Notes: a model not told the origin generated them from the letters alone. A DNA stretch of 64,000 bases from Bicyclus anynana (GCF_947172395.1 NC_069086.1:7224501-7288500); one strand, 5' to 3'. Positions 13,545 to 25,379 are shown, counted from the first letter of the stretch. Made by a program: numbers and translations.

Positions 13545-13795
13545 TAGTTATCAACCCATATTAAGCTCACTGCTGAACTCGAGTCTCCTCTCAGAATGGT
13601 AAATTAGTCCACTACATCGGCCCATTGCGGTTTGGCAGACTTCACACACACAGATAATTAAGAAAATTCTCTGGTATGCAGGTTTCCTCACGATGTTTTC
13701 CTTCACCGTTTGAGACACGTGATATTTAATTTCTTAAAATGCACTCTACCCCCGGAATCGGAGGTAGAGGGGGGGCTGGGCTATCACGGCTCTCA
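13545..13795 (-). repeat. SINE family A, internally deleted
   Basis: A reverse copy with the family body; part of the B-box side is deleted between GCACTC and TACCCCCGGAATCGGAGG. Confidence 0.75.
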
Positions 13796-14271
13796 AATAT
13801 GTATGTATAAGGTAATTATGTAGTAAATAAGCTATTTAACGTAAATTTAAATTGCTTATGAATCTTTTTTCGTTGAACTATAATGTTAAATTAACTTTCG
13901 CACCATAATAAATAACTGACAAGTGTAATTAGGATGATTCGCATCTCTAATAAAAAGGCGAAAAAAATATATAATTATAGCCACTAAGCAAACTATGTCA
14001 GACCGTTTTAGATGCGTCAGATTAAACTTGTATCTCTGCTAAACAACGTTTTTTGCTCTATAAACTTGATGATCTCTTTTTAAATCGTTAATTTAAAATA
14101 GGATTCAAATTGGAAGTTCAAAGAGATACATTTTTTGAATAATATCTGATCTTGTTCTAAGATTTGGCAAAGCTGAAATTTGGATATTAGCTACATTTTG
14201 TACCACCAATTAAGGAAGGATTATTTTACCTACAATATGTTGTATAATATACACAACATATTGTATGCCGT

Positions 14272-14570
14272 TATACCTCAGTGGATGTGTACTCTGCCTC
14301 TGATTCCGGAGGGTGTGGGTTCAAATCCGGTTCGGGGCATGCACCTCCAACTTTAAAGTTGTGTGCATTTAAAGAAATTAAATATCACGTGTCTCAAACG
14401 GTGAAGGAAAAACATCGTGTGGAAACCTGCATAACAGAGAATTTTCTTAATTCTCTGCATGTGTCTAGTCTGCCAATCCGCATTGGGCGAGCGTTGTAGA
14501 CTATTGGCCTAACCCCTCTCATTCTGAGAGGAGACAGACCAGTGAGCCGAATATGGGTTGATAATTAATG
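14272..14570 (+). repeat. SINE family A, near full length
   Basis: The head CTCAGTGGATGTGTACTCTG, B box GGTTCAAATCCGG, body and ATGGGTTGATAATTAATGAA end. It is immediately preceded by a perfect palindrome at 14231-14265 (13-base arms ACAATATGTTGT and complement). Confidence 0.8.
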
Positions 14571-15039
14571 AATGTTGTTTAATAAGGTTTATAGCGCACA
14601 AATCTCCATTAACGTAGTTACTGCATTCTGAATAGGATCAGCCCCGCATTCGGTAAAGTTACAGCACTGAGAAATCGTTGGTTTCCATGAAAACTTCGTT
14701 GTGAGTGACATTTGTATTTAGGCAGACCATAGGAATAAAGTTCAAATTCGAACTATAAATTATAACTATAAAACTTGTTATAGGCGAATATTTCATCGAT
14801 GAGCATAGAATAGCGGAATCGCACCCCAGTTAAGTCGATATTTAAGCATTAGCAGCAAATTTAAAGTAACTATAAAACTACGTTATTACGTTTTCGTATA
14901 TTTTGTTGTTACAAATATTTTTTCCCTAGTAGGTAGTAGTAATCTGAATTTCAATAAAACTATAATTTTAAACACTTTGAACGATACTCACAAAAACTAG
15001 CCTTAACTGTTCGTGATAAATCAAAGGCCCACGAATAGA

Positions 15040-15145
15040 TGGCTCATAAAGGTGGCCACAAAAGCCGTGGTTTTAGAGCCCTTCAGAAAGTGTGTCGCCC
15101 CCTCCCCCCCTCGCACCTCGCGCCTCAGCCGCTCTCCATTGGAAA
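15040..15145. promoter_or_regulatory. C-rich islet with inverted CCAAT
   Basis: GTGTCGCCCCCTCCCCCCCT, CGCACCTCGCGCCTCAGCCG and ATTGG form a short G+C-rich stretch in AT-rich DNA. It could be a promoter; no gene is tied to it. Confidence 0.15.
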
Positions 15146-15344
15146 CGTCCGTATATGCATTTTATAGTTTTCCTTAGAACTGACGCCCGCAGTACCGGCT
15201 TGTTTGAAAGAGTTTCCAAGGTTTTCCTAATATTATTCTAGCGTCCAGGCGTTTCGTACATAAAACGGTGAGAAGAAAGACCTTTGACACTAGCCTTGTA
15301 GCCTGTAGGCATTTTAGCTCGCTTTGACACAGCAGCATTTTTTT

Positions 15345-15548
15345 CTCTACAAGTTAGCCCTTGACTACAATCTCACCTGATGGTAAGTGATGATGCAGTC
15401 TAAGATGGAAGTGGGCTAACTAGTTAGGAGTTGTATGAAAATCCACACCCTTTTCGGTTTCTACACGACATCGTGCCGGAACGCTAAATCGTCTGGCGGT
15501 ATGTATTTGCAGGGTAACTAGCCACCGCTGAAGCCTCCCACGAGCCAA
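15345..15548 (-). repeat. SINE family B, head missing
   Basis: A reverse copy with CAAGTTAGCCCTTGACTACA, TTTCGGTTTCTACACGACAT and the GCCTCCCACGAGCC block. The open frame 15420-15623 lies mostly within it and is not a gene. Confidence 0.75.
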
Positions 15549-15639
15549 AAATTCTATTTCTATTAAGATTTTTTCTAAGAAGAGAAGAGTCGCGACTTTA
15601 GGTCCCTGTAGATCATCGGACACACAGAAAATATTAATA

Positions 15640-15870
15640 GTTTAAGTCAAAATTAGTTGCGGGGCCCAATGAAGAGTAAAGATTTCTCACAAAAGAAATA
15701 AAAAAGCTTTTTCGACTTTTCTCATTTTGTTCTGAAACTCTAGGCAGTTTATTGGTTTTTTTTTCGGAAAGCATAATAAGGGTGATTTTTTTAATTTTGG
15801 CTTTCACATATAATGGGCCCCTGTAGTCCATGGACCCCGTATAAATGATACTTACGGCTAATACGGCGTT
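15640..15870 (+). repeat. Repeat family D copy
   Basis: AAATTAGTTGCGGGGCCCAA, ATGAAGAGTAAAGATTTCTC and the end GGGCCCCTGTAGTCCATGGA CCCCGTAT match family D. Confidence 0.55.
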
Positions 15871-15986
15871 AGCTACACCCCTGGCCCGAAGACCATCTTA
15901 AACCGGCCCTCTTGCAAAAACTACTTCCTTTCCAAATTTCGACTTTGTACGTCAAGCGATTTTTGTAATTGTACATTTCGCTTTTA

Positions 15987-16182
15987 TCTATACTAATATT
16001 ATAAAGCTGAAGAGTTTGTTTGTTTGATTGAACGCGCTAATCTCAGGAACTACTGGTCCGATTTGAAAAATTATTTCAGTATTAGAGAGCCCATTTATCG
16101 AGGAAGGCTATAGGCTATATATTATCCCGGTATTCCTACGGGAACGGGAACCATGCGGGTGAAACCTCGCAGCATCAACTAG
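15987..16182 (+). mobile_element. Lep1-like non-autonomous Helitron
   Basis: It begins TC-TATACTAATATTATAAA, carries the core GAACGCGCTAATCTCAGGAA and GGCTATATATTATCCC, and ends ATCAACTAG before a T. These are the TC and CTAG ends expected of Helitrons inserted between A and T. There are no coding sequence and no target duplication. Confidence 0.8.
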
Positions 16183-16584
16183 TATACTTATATGACCATA
16201 AGTATATACTTTTTTTTTTATTTATTTATTTTGTACCAATATTAGTAACACACAAAAGTAAAAAGAAAAACAGTGGACAAGGAAACACTTATCTCTATAA
16301 GAGATCTCTGCCAGTGAGCCTTGTCTGCCAGTGACCCTTGGACTTATGGTCATATAGTATAGCTGATACCGATAGATTAGACTAGATTGCCTATTTAGAA
16401 CTTTCCATATATAATAAATATTTTGATCCATAAAGCACAGCTATACCTATAAACTAAGTACAAAAGGTACGTGACAACAGTGCAGCGAAGTTCCCCGAAC
16501 CGCGGCAGCTGACCCCTGCGCGCGCGGCGGCCAAGGCACGTAGTGTTATTGTATGCGTTGCGCAACCCTCCTGCCGAGACCACT

Positions 16585-17317
16585 GCCCTCGAGTACCTAC
16601 CTCGGTACGAAAAAATGTATAAGCATTTTTGTGGTAACTTTTGTAACTTGAAGGCGGATCGGATAAGCGCACGGCGTCTTGTTACATTTAGATTTTAGTT
16701 TTTGAAGTGAAACTTCTTTAGGCGCATGAGGGTAAAATTTTTACAGATGTAACGTCACGCCGGTATGCAACGGAAGTGTCGAAAAATAGAGAGAGAGAGC
16801 GATCGTGACCGATTGAGAGAGAGTAAGACAGACCGATCGTAGCATGAAGCAACTAGGCGTGGAGTAGGGAGCAAGCAAGTGAGAAAGATTGAGAGCAAAA
16901 GTGAGATAGAGCGAACGTCGTATCACGCACAGTTCTATGGAGTGAGAGGTGGGAGAGAGCTATAGTGAGAGAGAAATCGTAAATATTAAAGAAATAAATT
17001 GAAAAAATTAAATTTATAATTTACATTAATTTTCAACACTTTTTATATTTTAATGACAATTAAATTCCTAACCTATCTTCCTTTTTCCCTTCCTCTTAGT
17101 CTCGGAAATCTAAAGTTTTAGATTTGTATAAATATAAACAAGATTTATAAATTAGTTCGCCAAAGAAGTTTCACTTCTGACATGGGTACTTTGTACGCAC
17201 GCATTTTTTTTAGGTAGCCCTCTAGTACCTACCTCGGTACGAAAAAATGTATAAGCATTTTTGTGGTAACTTTTAGTAACTTGAAGGCGGATCGGATAAG
17301 CGCACGGCATCTTGTTA
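16585..17317 (+). repeat. 101-bp direct repeats flanking a MITE
   Basis: The segments 16585-16685 and 17217-17317 (GCCCTC to CTTGTTA) are almost identical, differing by a few bases. They carry AGTACCTACCTCGGTACGA and GGCGGATCGGATAAGCGCAC. Between them lies the MITE at 16703-17178. They could be the terminal repeats of a small element into which the MITE inserted, or a duplication. A partial relative of the region just upstream (CCGAGACCAC) recurs at 17600. Confidence 0.75.
16703..17178. mobile_element. MITE with GAAGTGAAACTTCTTT inverted ends
   Basis: The left end TTGAAGTGAAACTTCTTTAG is inverted at the right end as AAAGAAGTTTCACTTCTGA. The interior has GAGA runs and no coding sequence. Very similar ends are common in lepidopteran mariner-like MITEs. 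Confidence 0.75.
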
Positions 17318-17824
17318 TAATTATTTAAAGGAGCCCAAAATTGTATGCAGCCCAGATCCAGTTAATACCCTAGCGGAAATAAAAGAAAATGTTTTTTTTT
17401 TTACTTTTTTTGATTATACAAATCTACGAATTTACTTTAATTCTTTCGAAATAATATTCATTATCTCCCAAGAAATGCAACACCATATGGGTAATAATGG
17501 CGGATTGATGACGTTTTTAATGTTGTTTAACCTATTTTTTACTTTATACATATATTCCTTTTTATCGTAGTGTAATAGTATTCGTTGCTCAACTCTCCTT
17601 CCGAGACCACGCATTTTTTTGTTCACTTGAAGCATAAGTTTTCTGTGCTTGGCCCGACACCCACTTGGCCGGTTTTTTAATAATGACTATTTTATACCTT
17701 GTTACTCCGTTAACTTGTTCGGCTAAATATCCTGAAGCCCTCAATTCCTTCGTCTGAGGACAATGACAAAATGTTTAAATTCCTACCAAGGAAAGTAAAA
17801 CATTCGCATGTGTGTACACATTTC

Positions 17825-18035
17825 ATCGTCATTATCATTATCAACTCATATTCGGCTCACTGCTGAGCTCGAGTGTCCTCTCAGAATGAGAGGGGTTAGG
17901 CCAATAGTCCACCACGCTGGCCCAATGCGGATTCATACATACGGCAGACTTCATACACGCAGAGAATTAAGAAAATTCTCTGGTATGCATGATTCCTCGC
18001 GATGTTTTTCTTCACCGTTTGAGACATATATTTAA
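17825..18035 (-). repeat. SINE family A, head missing
   Basis: A reverse copy from TCATCGTCATTATCATTATC to GTTTGAGACATATATTTA. Confidence 0.78.
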
Positions 18036-18211
18036 CAGAATTATTAATTTGTTACTTAATTACGGTTTTGTAATTATAGTTTATGCTTTTTGTATTGCTG
18101 CTTGCTACCGTGTGGAGTTAAATGTTTCGATCCAATAATAATTAATCTAAATACCTAGTTCATGTTAATAAAATTATTGATAGCTTGAAGCTGTATCGTG
18201 ATTTCTCTTCA

Positions 18212-18260
18212 GATACGACTCAAATAAAATAGATTAGTCATCAACTGCTAAAACTACTGA
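18212..18260 (+). repeat. Exact 46-bp repeat, copy 1 (copy 2 at 21145-21190)
   Basis: ATACGACTCAAATAAAATAG, continuing to TCATCAACTGCTAAAACTAC T, is identical at 21145-21190. Outside it the two places differ within a few bases, apart from AACATTAAT shared next to each. Confidence 0.8.
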
Positions 18261-18271
18261 CTTAACATTAA

Positions 18272-18388
18272 TCAATACTAATATTATATAGCAGCAGAGT
18301 TTGTTTGTTTGTTTGCTTGAACGCGCTAATCTCAGGAACTACTGGCCCGATTTGAAAAATTATTTCAGTGTTAGATAGCCCATTTATC
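18272..18388 (+). mobile_element. 3'-truncated Lep1-like Helitron
   Basis: It starts TCAATACTAATATTATATAG and matches the family up to AGATAGCCCATTTATC, then turns into GTAGGTAGGTAG repeats. The second half and the CTAG end are missing. Confidence 0.7.
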
Positions 18389-18764
18389 TATGTAGGTAGG
18401 TAGGTACTCAACAAAACATCGACAACCCCTTTAAAAACGGATCTGCCCCCCTAGCCAAGTGGCACGTCGATTCTCTTTCTACGATCGCTAACGCTTCGAA
18501 AACTAGACCTACCGTTAATCTTTACAGTAGTTCAAGATTTATTAATAATTACTCATTTTAAGCTCTTGAGTCAACATGATAGACGATCTAAATACCTTAA
18601 AAAAACAATTTCTCTTTCACTGTTTATGGGCTACGTAGCTAACTTCCAGACAACCTCGCTCCACTTCTAAAACAATTGGTAACTCTGCCAAATCTGCCGT
18701 AGCATAATAGACATGCTATAGGTAATGGGAATAACGTCGAAGAAAGTTTATTAGGTTCTTGACA

Positions 18765-19150
18765 GTGGCGTAGCGTGCCTGTAAAGGGCCCTGTATCAAA
18801 ATTAGTTGGGGGGCCCAAATGAAGAGCGAATTTCGCACAAAAGAAACAAAAATACTGACTTTTTAACCTTTGTAGTACAAAGGTTAAAAGTCACTGTTAT
18901 ATTTATTTCAAGCAAGTATTTTTGTTTCTTTTGTGAGAAATTTGTAGAATGTTTCCAACTTTTGGGTGCTCGCTTTCTTTCTTCTCTTCATTTCTTGAGT
19001 AAAACTCTATAAAGGCAGTTTTTTTGTATTTTTCTTTATCTAGCACCAGAAACAGTATTATTGTGGATTACTAATCATTACTAATTTTACGAATTTTTGC
19101 TTTCACGCGCAAGAGATCTCTGTAGTCCGGGGGACCCGTATCATTGATCG
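18765..19150 (+). repeat. Repeat family D copy
   Basis: It begins CAGTGGCGTAGCGTGCCTG and ends GTAGTCCGGGGGACCCGTAT. It includes CCCAAATGAAGAGCG, CACAAAAGAAACAAAAATAC and a perfect palindrome AACCTTTGTAGTACAAAGGTT near 18866. The open frame in it (18806-19012) is not a gene. Confidence 0.6.
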
Positions 19151-19154
19151 CCGA

Positions 19155-19360
19155 TATATGACGTCACCCAGACGTGGGCTTTTTAACTCACGATCTCGGG
19201 AGCGCCCGGACTGATACACTCAAGCCAAAACACCCTTCCCGAACGGCCCTCTAAGCCAAGGTCCGAGTCTCAGAGGAGACGCCCTTAGAGAGTCGTTCCG
19301 CCCATCTACTTTGCTTCTGCCTTCAGGCCCCATCAACTCCTAGCTACGCCCCTGGTTCTT
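19155..19360 (+). repeat. LINE 3'-end fragment, same family as 5155-5340
   Basis: The stretch with GACGTCACCCAGACGTGGGC, CCGAACGGCCCTCTAAGCC and CAGAGGAGACGCCC is the reverse complement of 5155-5340 with few differences. This copy has no coding part and ends near CTACGCCCCTGG. It joins a repeat of family D (GGGGGACCCGTATCATTGAT) on its left. Confidence 0.7.
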
Positions 19361-19807
19361 CAACACTTAACATACAAAGAAGCGTTTAGGTTTCTTTCCA
19401 AGTACTGAGCCTATACTAACTGCACTTAAAGTTATTGGTGTCATTGATTCGCACTGAAGCGATAAAACCAAAGAAAGTAAAGGTAGATACATACTAAATT
19501 GACCTAGCGGTTGAATACTAACTACATTTGCCCTTGATACCGTTTTATGCTATCTGAATTAATTGGCTCTATCATAGCAAATATCAGAGGGTAAACAGCA
19601 AATCATATCTCGTTTAGTTTATTAATATCCTTCTATTTACTCTGTGTTATATAACAAGAATGTACTAATTAAACAGAACATTCCAACTAATATCTTCGGC
19701 TCTTTAGCAACTTCCGGACCTAATGGCTAAATCTGGCACATTCTCATTCTAGTATTCATCACCTCTTTACCTTTAGGGCTTGTAGACAAAAATCTGACTT
19801 TTTTTTG

Positions 19808-20035
19808 TTTATTATTCTTTACAAGTTACAGACTTGACTACAATCTCACCTGATGGTAAGTGATGATGCAGTCTAAGATGGAAACGGGCTAACTTGTTAG
19901 GAGGAGGATGAAAATTCACACTCCTTTCGGTTTCTACACGACATCATACCGGAACGCTAAATCGCTTGGCGGTACATCTTTGCCGGTAGGGTGGTAACTA
20001 GCCACGGCCGAAGCCTCCCACCAGCCAAAAACTCG
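19808..20035 (-). repeat. SINE family B, head missing
   Basis: The same blocks as the other family B copies, from TTATTATTCTTTACAAGTTA to CCTCCCACCAGCC. Confidence 0.75.
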
Positions 20036-20189
20036 AATCAATCAAAGGTTTGGACGCCACATATTCACCATTATCAGCTAACTACAGGGACCGCCTTAAA
20101 GAACAGGAAGTATAGAGCATACACCACATAAAAACACAGTTATTACACGGGTTGGTGGGCTTAGTGTAATAATGTTAAATTATTTAACA

Positions 20190-20382
20190 CTAGTAGACGC
20201 CGCGTGGTGTTACCTGCATAGTTCCCGTTCCCGTAGGAATACGGGGATAAAACATAGCCTATAGCACTCGGGGATAGTGTAGCTTCCCAACAGTGAAAGG
20301 ATTTTTCAAATCGGTTCAGTAGTTCTAGCCTATTCAAAACAAACAAACAATCAAACCTTTCCTCTTTATAATATTAGTATAG
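20190..20382 (-). mobile_element. Lep1-like non-autonomous Helitron
   Basis: A reverse-oriented copy: CTAGTAGACGCCGCG at the left edge is the 3' end, and TTATAATATTAGTATAGG at the right edge is the 5' head. The core is somewhat diverged. Confidence 0.78.
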
Positions 20383-20822
20383 GCTACAATACATTTTAAT
20401 AATTATATTGATCGGAAACACCGAGGAAATGTGCTCTCTGACGGGGAAATGTGATAACAACTCCGGGCTGAGAATTTTACTGATTTTTTTTAGAAGGAAG
20501 AAAAGTCATACCCCGACCTAAGACTCGAACCCAAGAGCAAGTGATCTGAGTAGTTAGTTAATGGATTATTTTTATTAATTAGTAATCATAGTTAATGGTT
20601 TTATGTAATAAAAGGAAAATGAAGGAATTCAAGTACCTATACCCCAAGATATAGGTACTTGGATTCCTTGGATTATATTACGGCATATGTGCATTTTTCT
20701 TTACATTTCACATGTGCGTAATCTAATCGTAATGATATACATTACGATATTGAAATTGGTGAAATAAGCGATACTTTAAGAGCAAATAATGCGTTATAAT
20801 AGCCATTTACCTAACCTCACTG

Positions 20823-21045
20823 TTAATTAACTTCATACTCATACCTAAACCCTATTATTGACCTCCCGGCGTACAGACTTCACCAGAAATAATATGCAGC
20901 TTCTATATTACCTTTAACGCTGTCAGAATCAATACACTTTTCCGATTGATTGACTGAGATTGGCAGCGAAATTTTCCAGTTTTCATCAAGCTGAAAACGT
21001 TCCTATATTTAGGTCAAGTGACGCTGCACTTCAATAGTTAAGCAG
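20823..21045 (+). repeat. Inverted repeat, copy 1
   Basis: TTAATTAACTTCATACTCAT to CACTTCAATAGTTAAGCAGG is the reverse complement of 24136-24528 (apart from the LINE tail inserted there). It includes AATCAATACACTTTTCCGAT and TTTAGGTCAAGTGACGCTGC. Confidence 0.78.
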
Positions 21046-21704
21046 GATTTTAACCGATTTCTTGTATGCTACAAGTATTTTGTGCAGGAATATCTATACA
21101 TAGATTTACGATTCGGTACAAGTACCTAATAATTCTATGATGCTATACGACTCAAATAAAATAGATTAGTCATCAACTGCTAAAACTACTAACATTAATG
21201 TAAGTTTATTAACTAATATAAGTTTTTTTAGTTTCAGTATTTTTTTTTTTGTTAGAAACAAGCCAGAAAAATCCTGATTCTTTTATCAAATAATAGTTAC
21301 AGAGTGAAGAACTCCATCATTTTAGTGACCAAGTCAGTAAAAAAACTGCGTGGGTATAATTATAATCTACAGAAAAGGAGAAATTTGTCCATCAGCAATA
21401 CCTACCACGTTAAATGAGTATGTCATCATCATAATATCTGCCGACGTCCACTGCAGGACCAAGGCCTTTTGTAGTGACTTCGTTTTTCCATTATACGCCA
21501 CTGATTTATTCCTAACAATAGGACGCCCATTGTGGGAATACTTATGTGGATCACTAGTTATTCGTTTATAATGTAGCTTTCCATTGGTGAAAGAATTATT
21601 ATAATGGGTGTAGCGGTATAGGCGTAAAAAAGTAACAAACAAGCTCATATTTGCATTTACAATATTACCTAGTCAGATTTGTTTTATGTAGTAAACTTTA
21701 TATT

Positions 21705-22100
21705 TTTTTTATTACACGTTAACCCTTGACTGCTATCTCACCTGATGGTAAGTGATCATGCCATCGAAGATGGAAGCGGGCTAACTTGTTAGGCGTAGGA
21801 TGATCGACACCCATTTCAGTTTCTACACGACATCGTACCGGAACGCTAACTCGCTTGGCGTTACGCACGTCTTTGCCGATAGGGTGGTAATTTGCCACGG
21901 CCGAAGCCTCCTGCCAGACCTGGACCAATTAACAAAATCTCAATCGACCCAGTCCGGGATCGAACCCAGGACCTCCGTCTTGTAAATCCACCGCGCATAC
22001 CTCTGCGCCATGGAGGTCGTCAAGAAAGGCTTCATTCGCCGCTTGGCACGTCTATGTCGTTAGGGTGATAGCTAGCCACGGCCGAAGTCTCCTACAAGCC
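21705..22100 (-). repeat. SINE family B, full copy plus partial second copy
   Basis: A reverse copy ending in the tRNA-like head (GGGATCGAACCCAGGACCTC, then TCTGCGCCATGGAGG). A second broken piece (GCCGCTTGGCACGTCTATGT, then GCCGAAGTCTCCTACAAGCC) follows at about 22030-22100. Confidence 0.78.
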
Positions 22101-22104
22101 AAAA

Positions 22105-23115
22105 AAAGTTGCCAGTATGAAATGGTATTTATGCTTTATTGAATGAATTAGGTACGAAGTGTACGGAGAGTAATTTTGGCTGATGAGTAGTGCATCTTAA
22201 TTAATTAACGTGTTTTATTTATGCAATCACTTTGCACGCAATAAAATTTATAATTAATCATCTTTATGCACATTATCAACAACACTTAATCGCGAATGGC
22301 TCTGATAACTTAATATTTTATAGTGTACGATGTTATATTACAGCAATTTTATGTTAATTTATTAATAAATTATACCCAAAACTTTGGGAATTTAATTTTG
22401 TGCTTCAATCTTATTTAGGTACCTACCTCACCTAATTAGATATTATTAATTAAATATACACCTAGATTTATGAGTAGATTTCACAGTTCCATGAAACTGT
22501 ACTTTAATGTAGACACTGTTTACATCTTTGTAGTTGTTATAATGTAGGATCAGTCTACAATCACTACCAAACTGTATTGTATAAAAAATTACTAAATAGA
22601 ACCTGACTATTACTACTATTTGGGTTCTTTACACCCAGTAATTAATTAAATTAAAATAAGCCTACTTACTTTTTTTTTGAAAATTTTGTAAATATACAAA
22701 CAAAGATGTTAGGTATGTAGATAAAAACGAAGTATCTAGATGTAGATTTTCAGGTTCATTTACGTAAGTGCGATGTTCATTATTTATTAAGAAAATTGTG
22801 TAAAATAGATATGGATTGCTATCTAAATGCATACTTAATAATTTAAATGAATTCATTACAATGATTTTACGATTAAGTTTGTTTATTGAGTGCGAGCTCG
22901 GAGTGTGGAAAATCTCAAGTTTATGTCACAGCGGTAAGTTAAGAAATGTTAAAAAAAAAATTATTATTTAAATAAATAAATATACTAGTTATTATTAAGT
23001 TGTAATTAATTTATTTACAAAGATTTATTATAAAATTACACAACAAATCTATCAACTAGTAAGGCGACTACGGGATACGTCCAACTAGTTGGTAGATACG
23101 TAGGTAGGTCCACAG
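22105..23115. other. AT-rich gap, nothing recognised
   Basis: Very AT-rich, with poly-T and TTAATTAA runs; no coding or repeat signal. Confidence 0.45.
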
Positions 23116-23119
23116 GTAC

Positions 23120-23290
23120 TAGAGATCCAGTCGTCCACGCAAGGATGCGCAAGCGACGCATTTCTTTTTAGAAAGTGGCACGTGTCGGGGTTGTTCACCC
23201 TACGCGATCCGGGTCACACCGCGCCCCCCGCGCCCCGCCGCTCCCCCCGTACTCCGTACTTACTCCTTGATAAGGAAACTCCATTGACAC
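23120..23290. promoter_or_regulatory. CpG- and C-rich islet, possible promoter
   Basis: A short G+C-rich stretch (CCGCGCCCCCCGCGCCCCGC, then CGCTCCCCCCGTACTCC) within an AT-rich gene-free area. It could be a promoter or non-coding exon, for example of the secreted-protein gene further right or of a gene outside. No direct proof. Confidence 0.2.
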
Positions 23291-24135
23291 CATAATCGAG
23301 TGCAAGCGGGTCGACGGATAAGGCACTCCTTGTGATATATAGGACGACTGATATGTACTGACTCATGTCGTGGAGATGTGTGTGGGTAATTTTAAGTGGT
23401 TGTGTGTCGTTGTACAATAATAATTAGTATGCTTGTATATCAACTTGCTTAGTTATGAATTTATCATAGAGTCAGTAGATATTAAATACTTAAGCAAACA
23501 CCTATACTCATCTGTTTTTGAAAATCTCAAAGATATGTCCTAATATAGTTAGGTAACTGCAAATAGGTATCTTGGTAGGTACCTGCTTTTACCTGTAAAT
23601 TTGCTGCATCTGCAACATTTTTAACCGACTTCATAAATGGAGGTTCTCAATTAGTTTTAATGTTTGTTGCCTAATAAATGACAAAGTTACGTCATTTATT
23701 AACCAATTTTTAAAATTATTTTTTGTTTGAAAGAATATAAATGTAGGTATTTCTAATTAATTTATTGGGACCAATCTTTCTAACAAAAAAATTTAACGAA
23801 ACGAACGAGCCTTCTAACCAATGATTAAAATTGACATAGGTAATACGATTTTATTTTTCGCTTTTTAGTAGTCTTGTTCACATGTGCTATTTAGGTCAAA
23901 ACTTTTTCTCCGTCTCCTATAAAAATGGTTGAGGTGTCATTTGATTTGGAATTGAATGTAGATAGTATTCGAAAAAAATTAAGGTCCGCTCGCAATAATT
24001 GCAGAAATTATATACTTAAGCAATTAACTAAAAATTAAAAAAGGGGTTAGGATTTGACTTATAACTCAAAAACTATTGAAGATATTTCTAATTTGACAAA
24101 AGATTCAGAAAGAACAGAAAATTTCCTTTAAAACG

Positions 24136-24528
24136 TGCTTAACTATTGAAGTGCAGCTTGGGTCACTTGACCTAAATACAGGAACGTTATCAGCTCGATG
24201 AAAACTGAAAAATTTCGCTGCCAATCAATCAATCGGAAAAGTGTATTGACTTTAACAGCGCTAAAGGTAATATAGGCAAAAAATGATTGGTGTCAAATTA
24301 TTGGGCAAAGGCATATTATTTATGGCGAAGTCTGCACACTGCTGGTAAGGGGTCGATAATAGGGTTTAAGTATTCCGAAGGTTGCCTGGAAGAAATCGCT
24401 ACTTAGCGATAAGGCCGCCTTTTGTATGCTGATCGCTTCTTAATTTGTTTTTTATTTCACTTGTTTTTGTCTTTGTGGTGTGCAAATAAAGTATATTTAT
24501 TTATCTTTAAGTATGAAGTTAATTAAAT
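24136..24528 (-). repeat. Inverted repeat, copy 2
   Basis: It matches 20823-21045 in reverse and is interrupted by the truncated LINE tail at 24374-24505. The two copies are about 3.1 kb apart, and each could be an old solitary element. Confidence 0.78.
24374..24505 (+). mobile_element. Truncated LINE tail with 9-bp target duplication
   Basis: A 132-base segment from TCCGAAGGTTGCCTGGAAG to AAATAAAGTATATTTATTTATC is flanked by TTTAAGTAT on both sides (24365-24373 and 24506-24514). The internal block with TAGCGATAAGGCCGCC is a widespread lepidopteran LINE 3' UTR. It interrupts the inverted repeat copy at 24136-24528, so it inserted later. Confidence 0.75.
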
Positions 24529-24554
24529 AAAGCCGTGATATATGACTTCTACCT

Positions 24555-24865
24555 TTGTAGTAGCCTAGTGGATATGACTTCTACCTTTGATCTGGAGGGC
24601 GCAGGTTTGAACCGGTCCAAGGCATGTACCTCCAACTTTTCAGTTATATGCATTTTAAGGCATTATATTTTAAGACATGTGATATACATGTCACAAACGG
24701 TGAAGGAAAACCATCGTAAGGAAACCTGCATACGTACCTGAAAATTTTATTAATTCCCTACGTGTGTGAAGTCTGCCAATCCACATTGGACTAGCCTAAC
24801 CCCTCTCATTTTGAGAGGAGACTCGTGGTCAACAATGAGCCGAACATGGGTTGAATGACGATGAA
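24555..24865 (+). repeat. SINE family A, near full length
   Basis: The head TAGCCTAGTGGATATGACTT, B box GGTTTGAACC, body, and end ATGGGTTGAATGACGATGAA. Confidence 0.78.
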
Positions 24866-25084
24866 GTTAATTAAGTACGAGGTACCTACATAAAAGGATC
24901 TAAGAATAGGTATACAGTAAGCATAATATTATTTATATTGTAATAATTAAAGCCTCTTGTTATTTGTTATTACCATGAGTGATTCACCGTGCAGTTGGTG
25001 TCAGAGGCGGGGCCGACGCTGAGTGCATAGTAATTAATTAACTCACTAAGTACTCAGCACTTTCGCACCCCGTTGGTAAACATG

Positions 25085-25378
25085 AGAAGTGATAGCCCAG
25101 TGGATATGGCCTCTGCCTTCGATTCGAATGGCGTAGGTTCGAATCCGGTCCTCTAACTTTTCAGTTTTGTGCATTTTAAATTAAACATCACGTGTCTCAA
25201 ACGTAAAGGAAAAACATCGTAAGGAAACCTGAATACATGAGAATTTTCTTAATTCTCTACGTGTGTGAAGTCTGCCAATCCGCATTTGGCCAGTGTGGTG
25301 GACAAAGGCCTAACCCCTCTCATTCTGAGAGAAGACTCAGTGTTCAACAGTGAGCCGAATATGGGTTGTTAATGATGA
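25085..25378 (+). repeat. SINE family A, near full length with intact A and B boxes
   Basis: TGATAGCCCAGTGGATATGG (A box) and GGTTCGAATCCGG (B box) are both present, followed by the body and a TTGTTAATGATGA end. This is the cleanest tRNA-like head in the window. Confidence 0.82.
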
Positions 25379-25379
25379 G

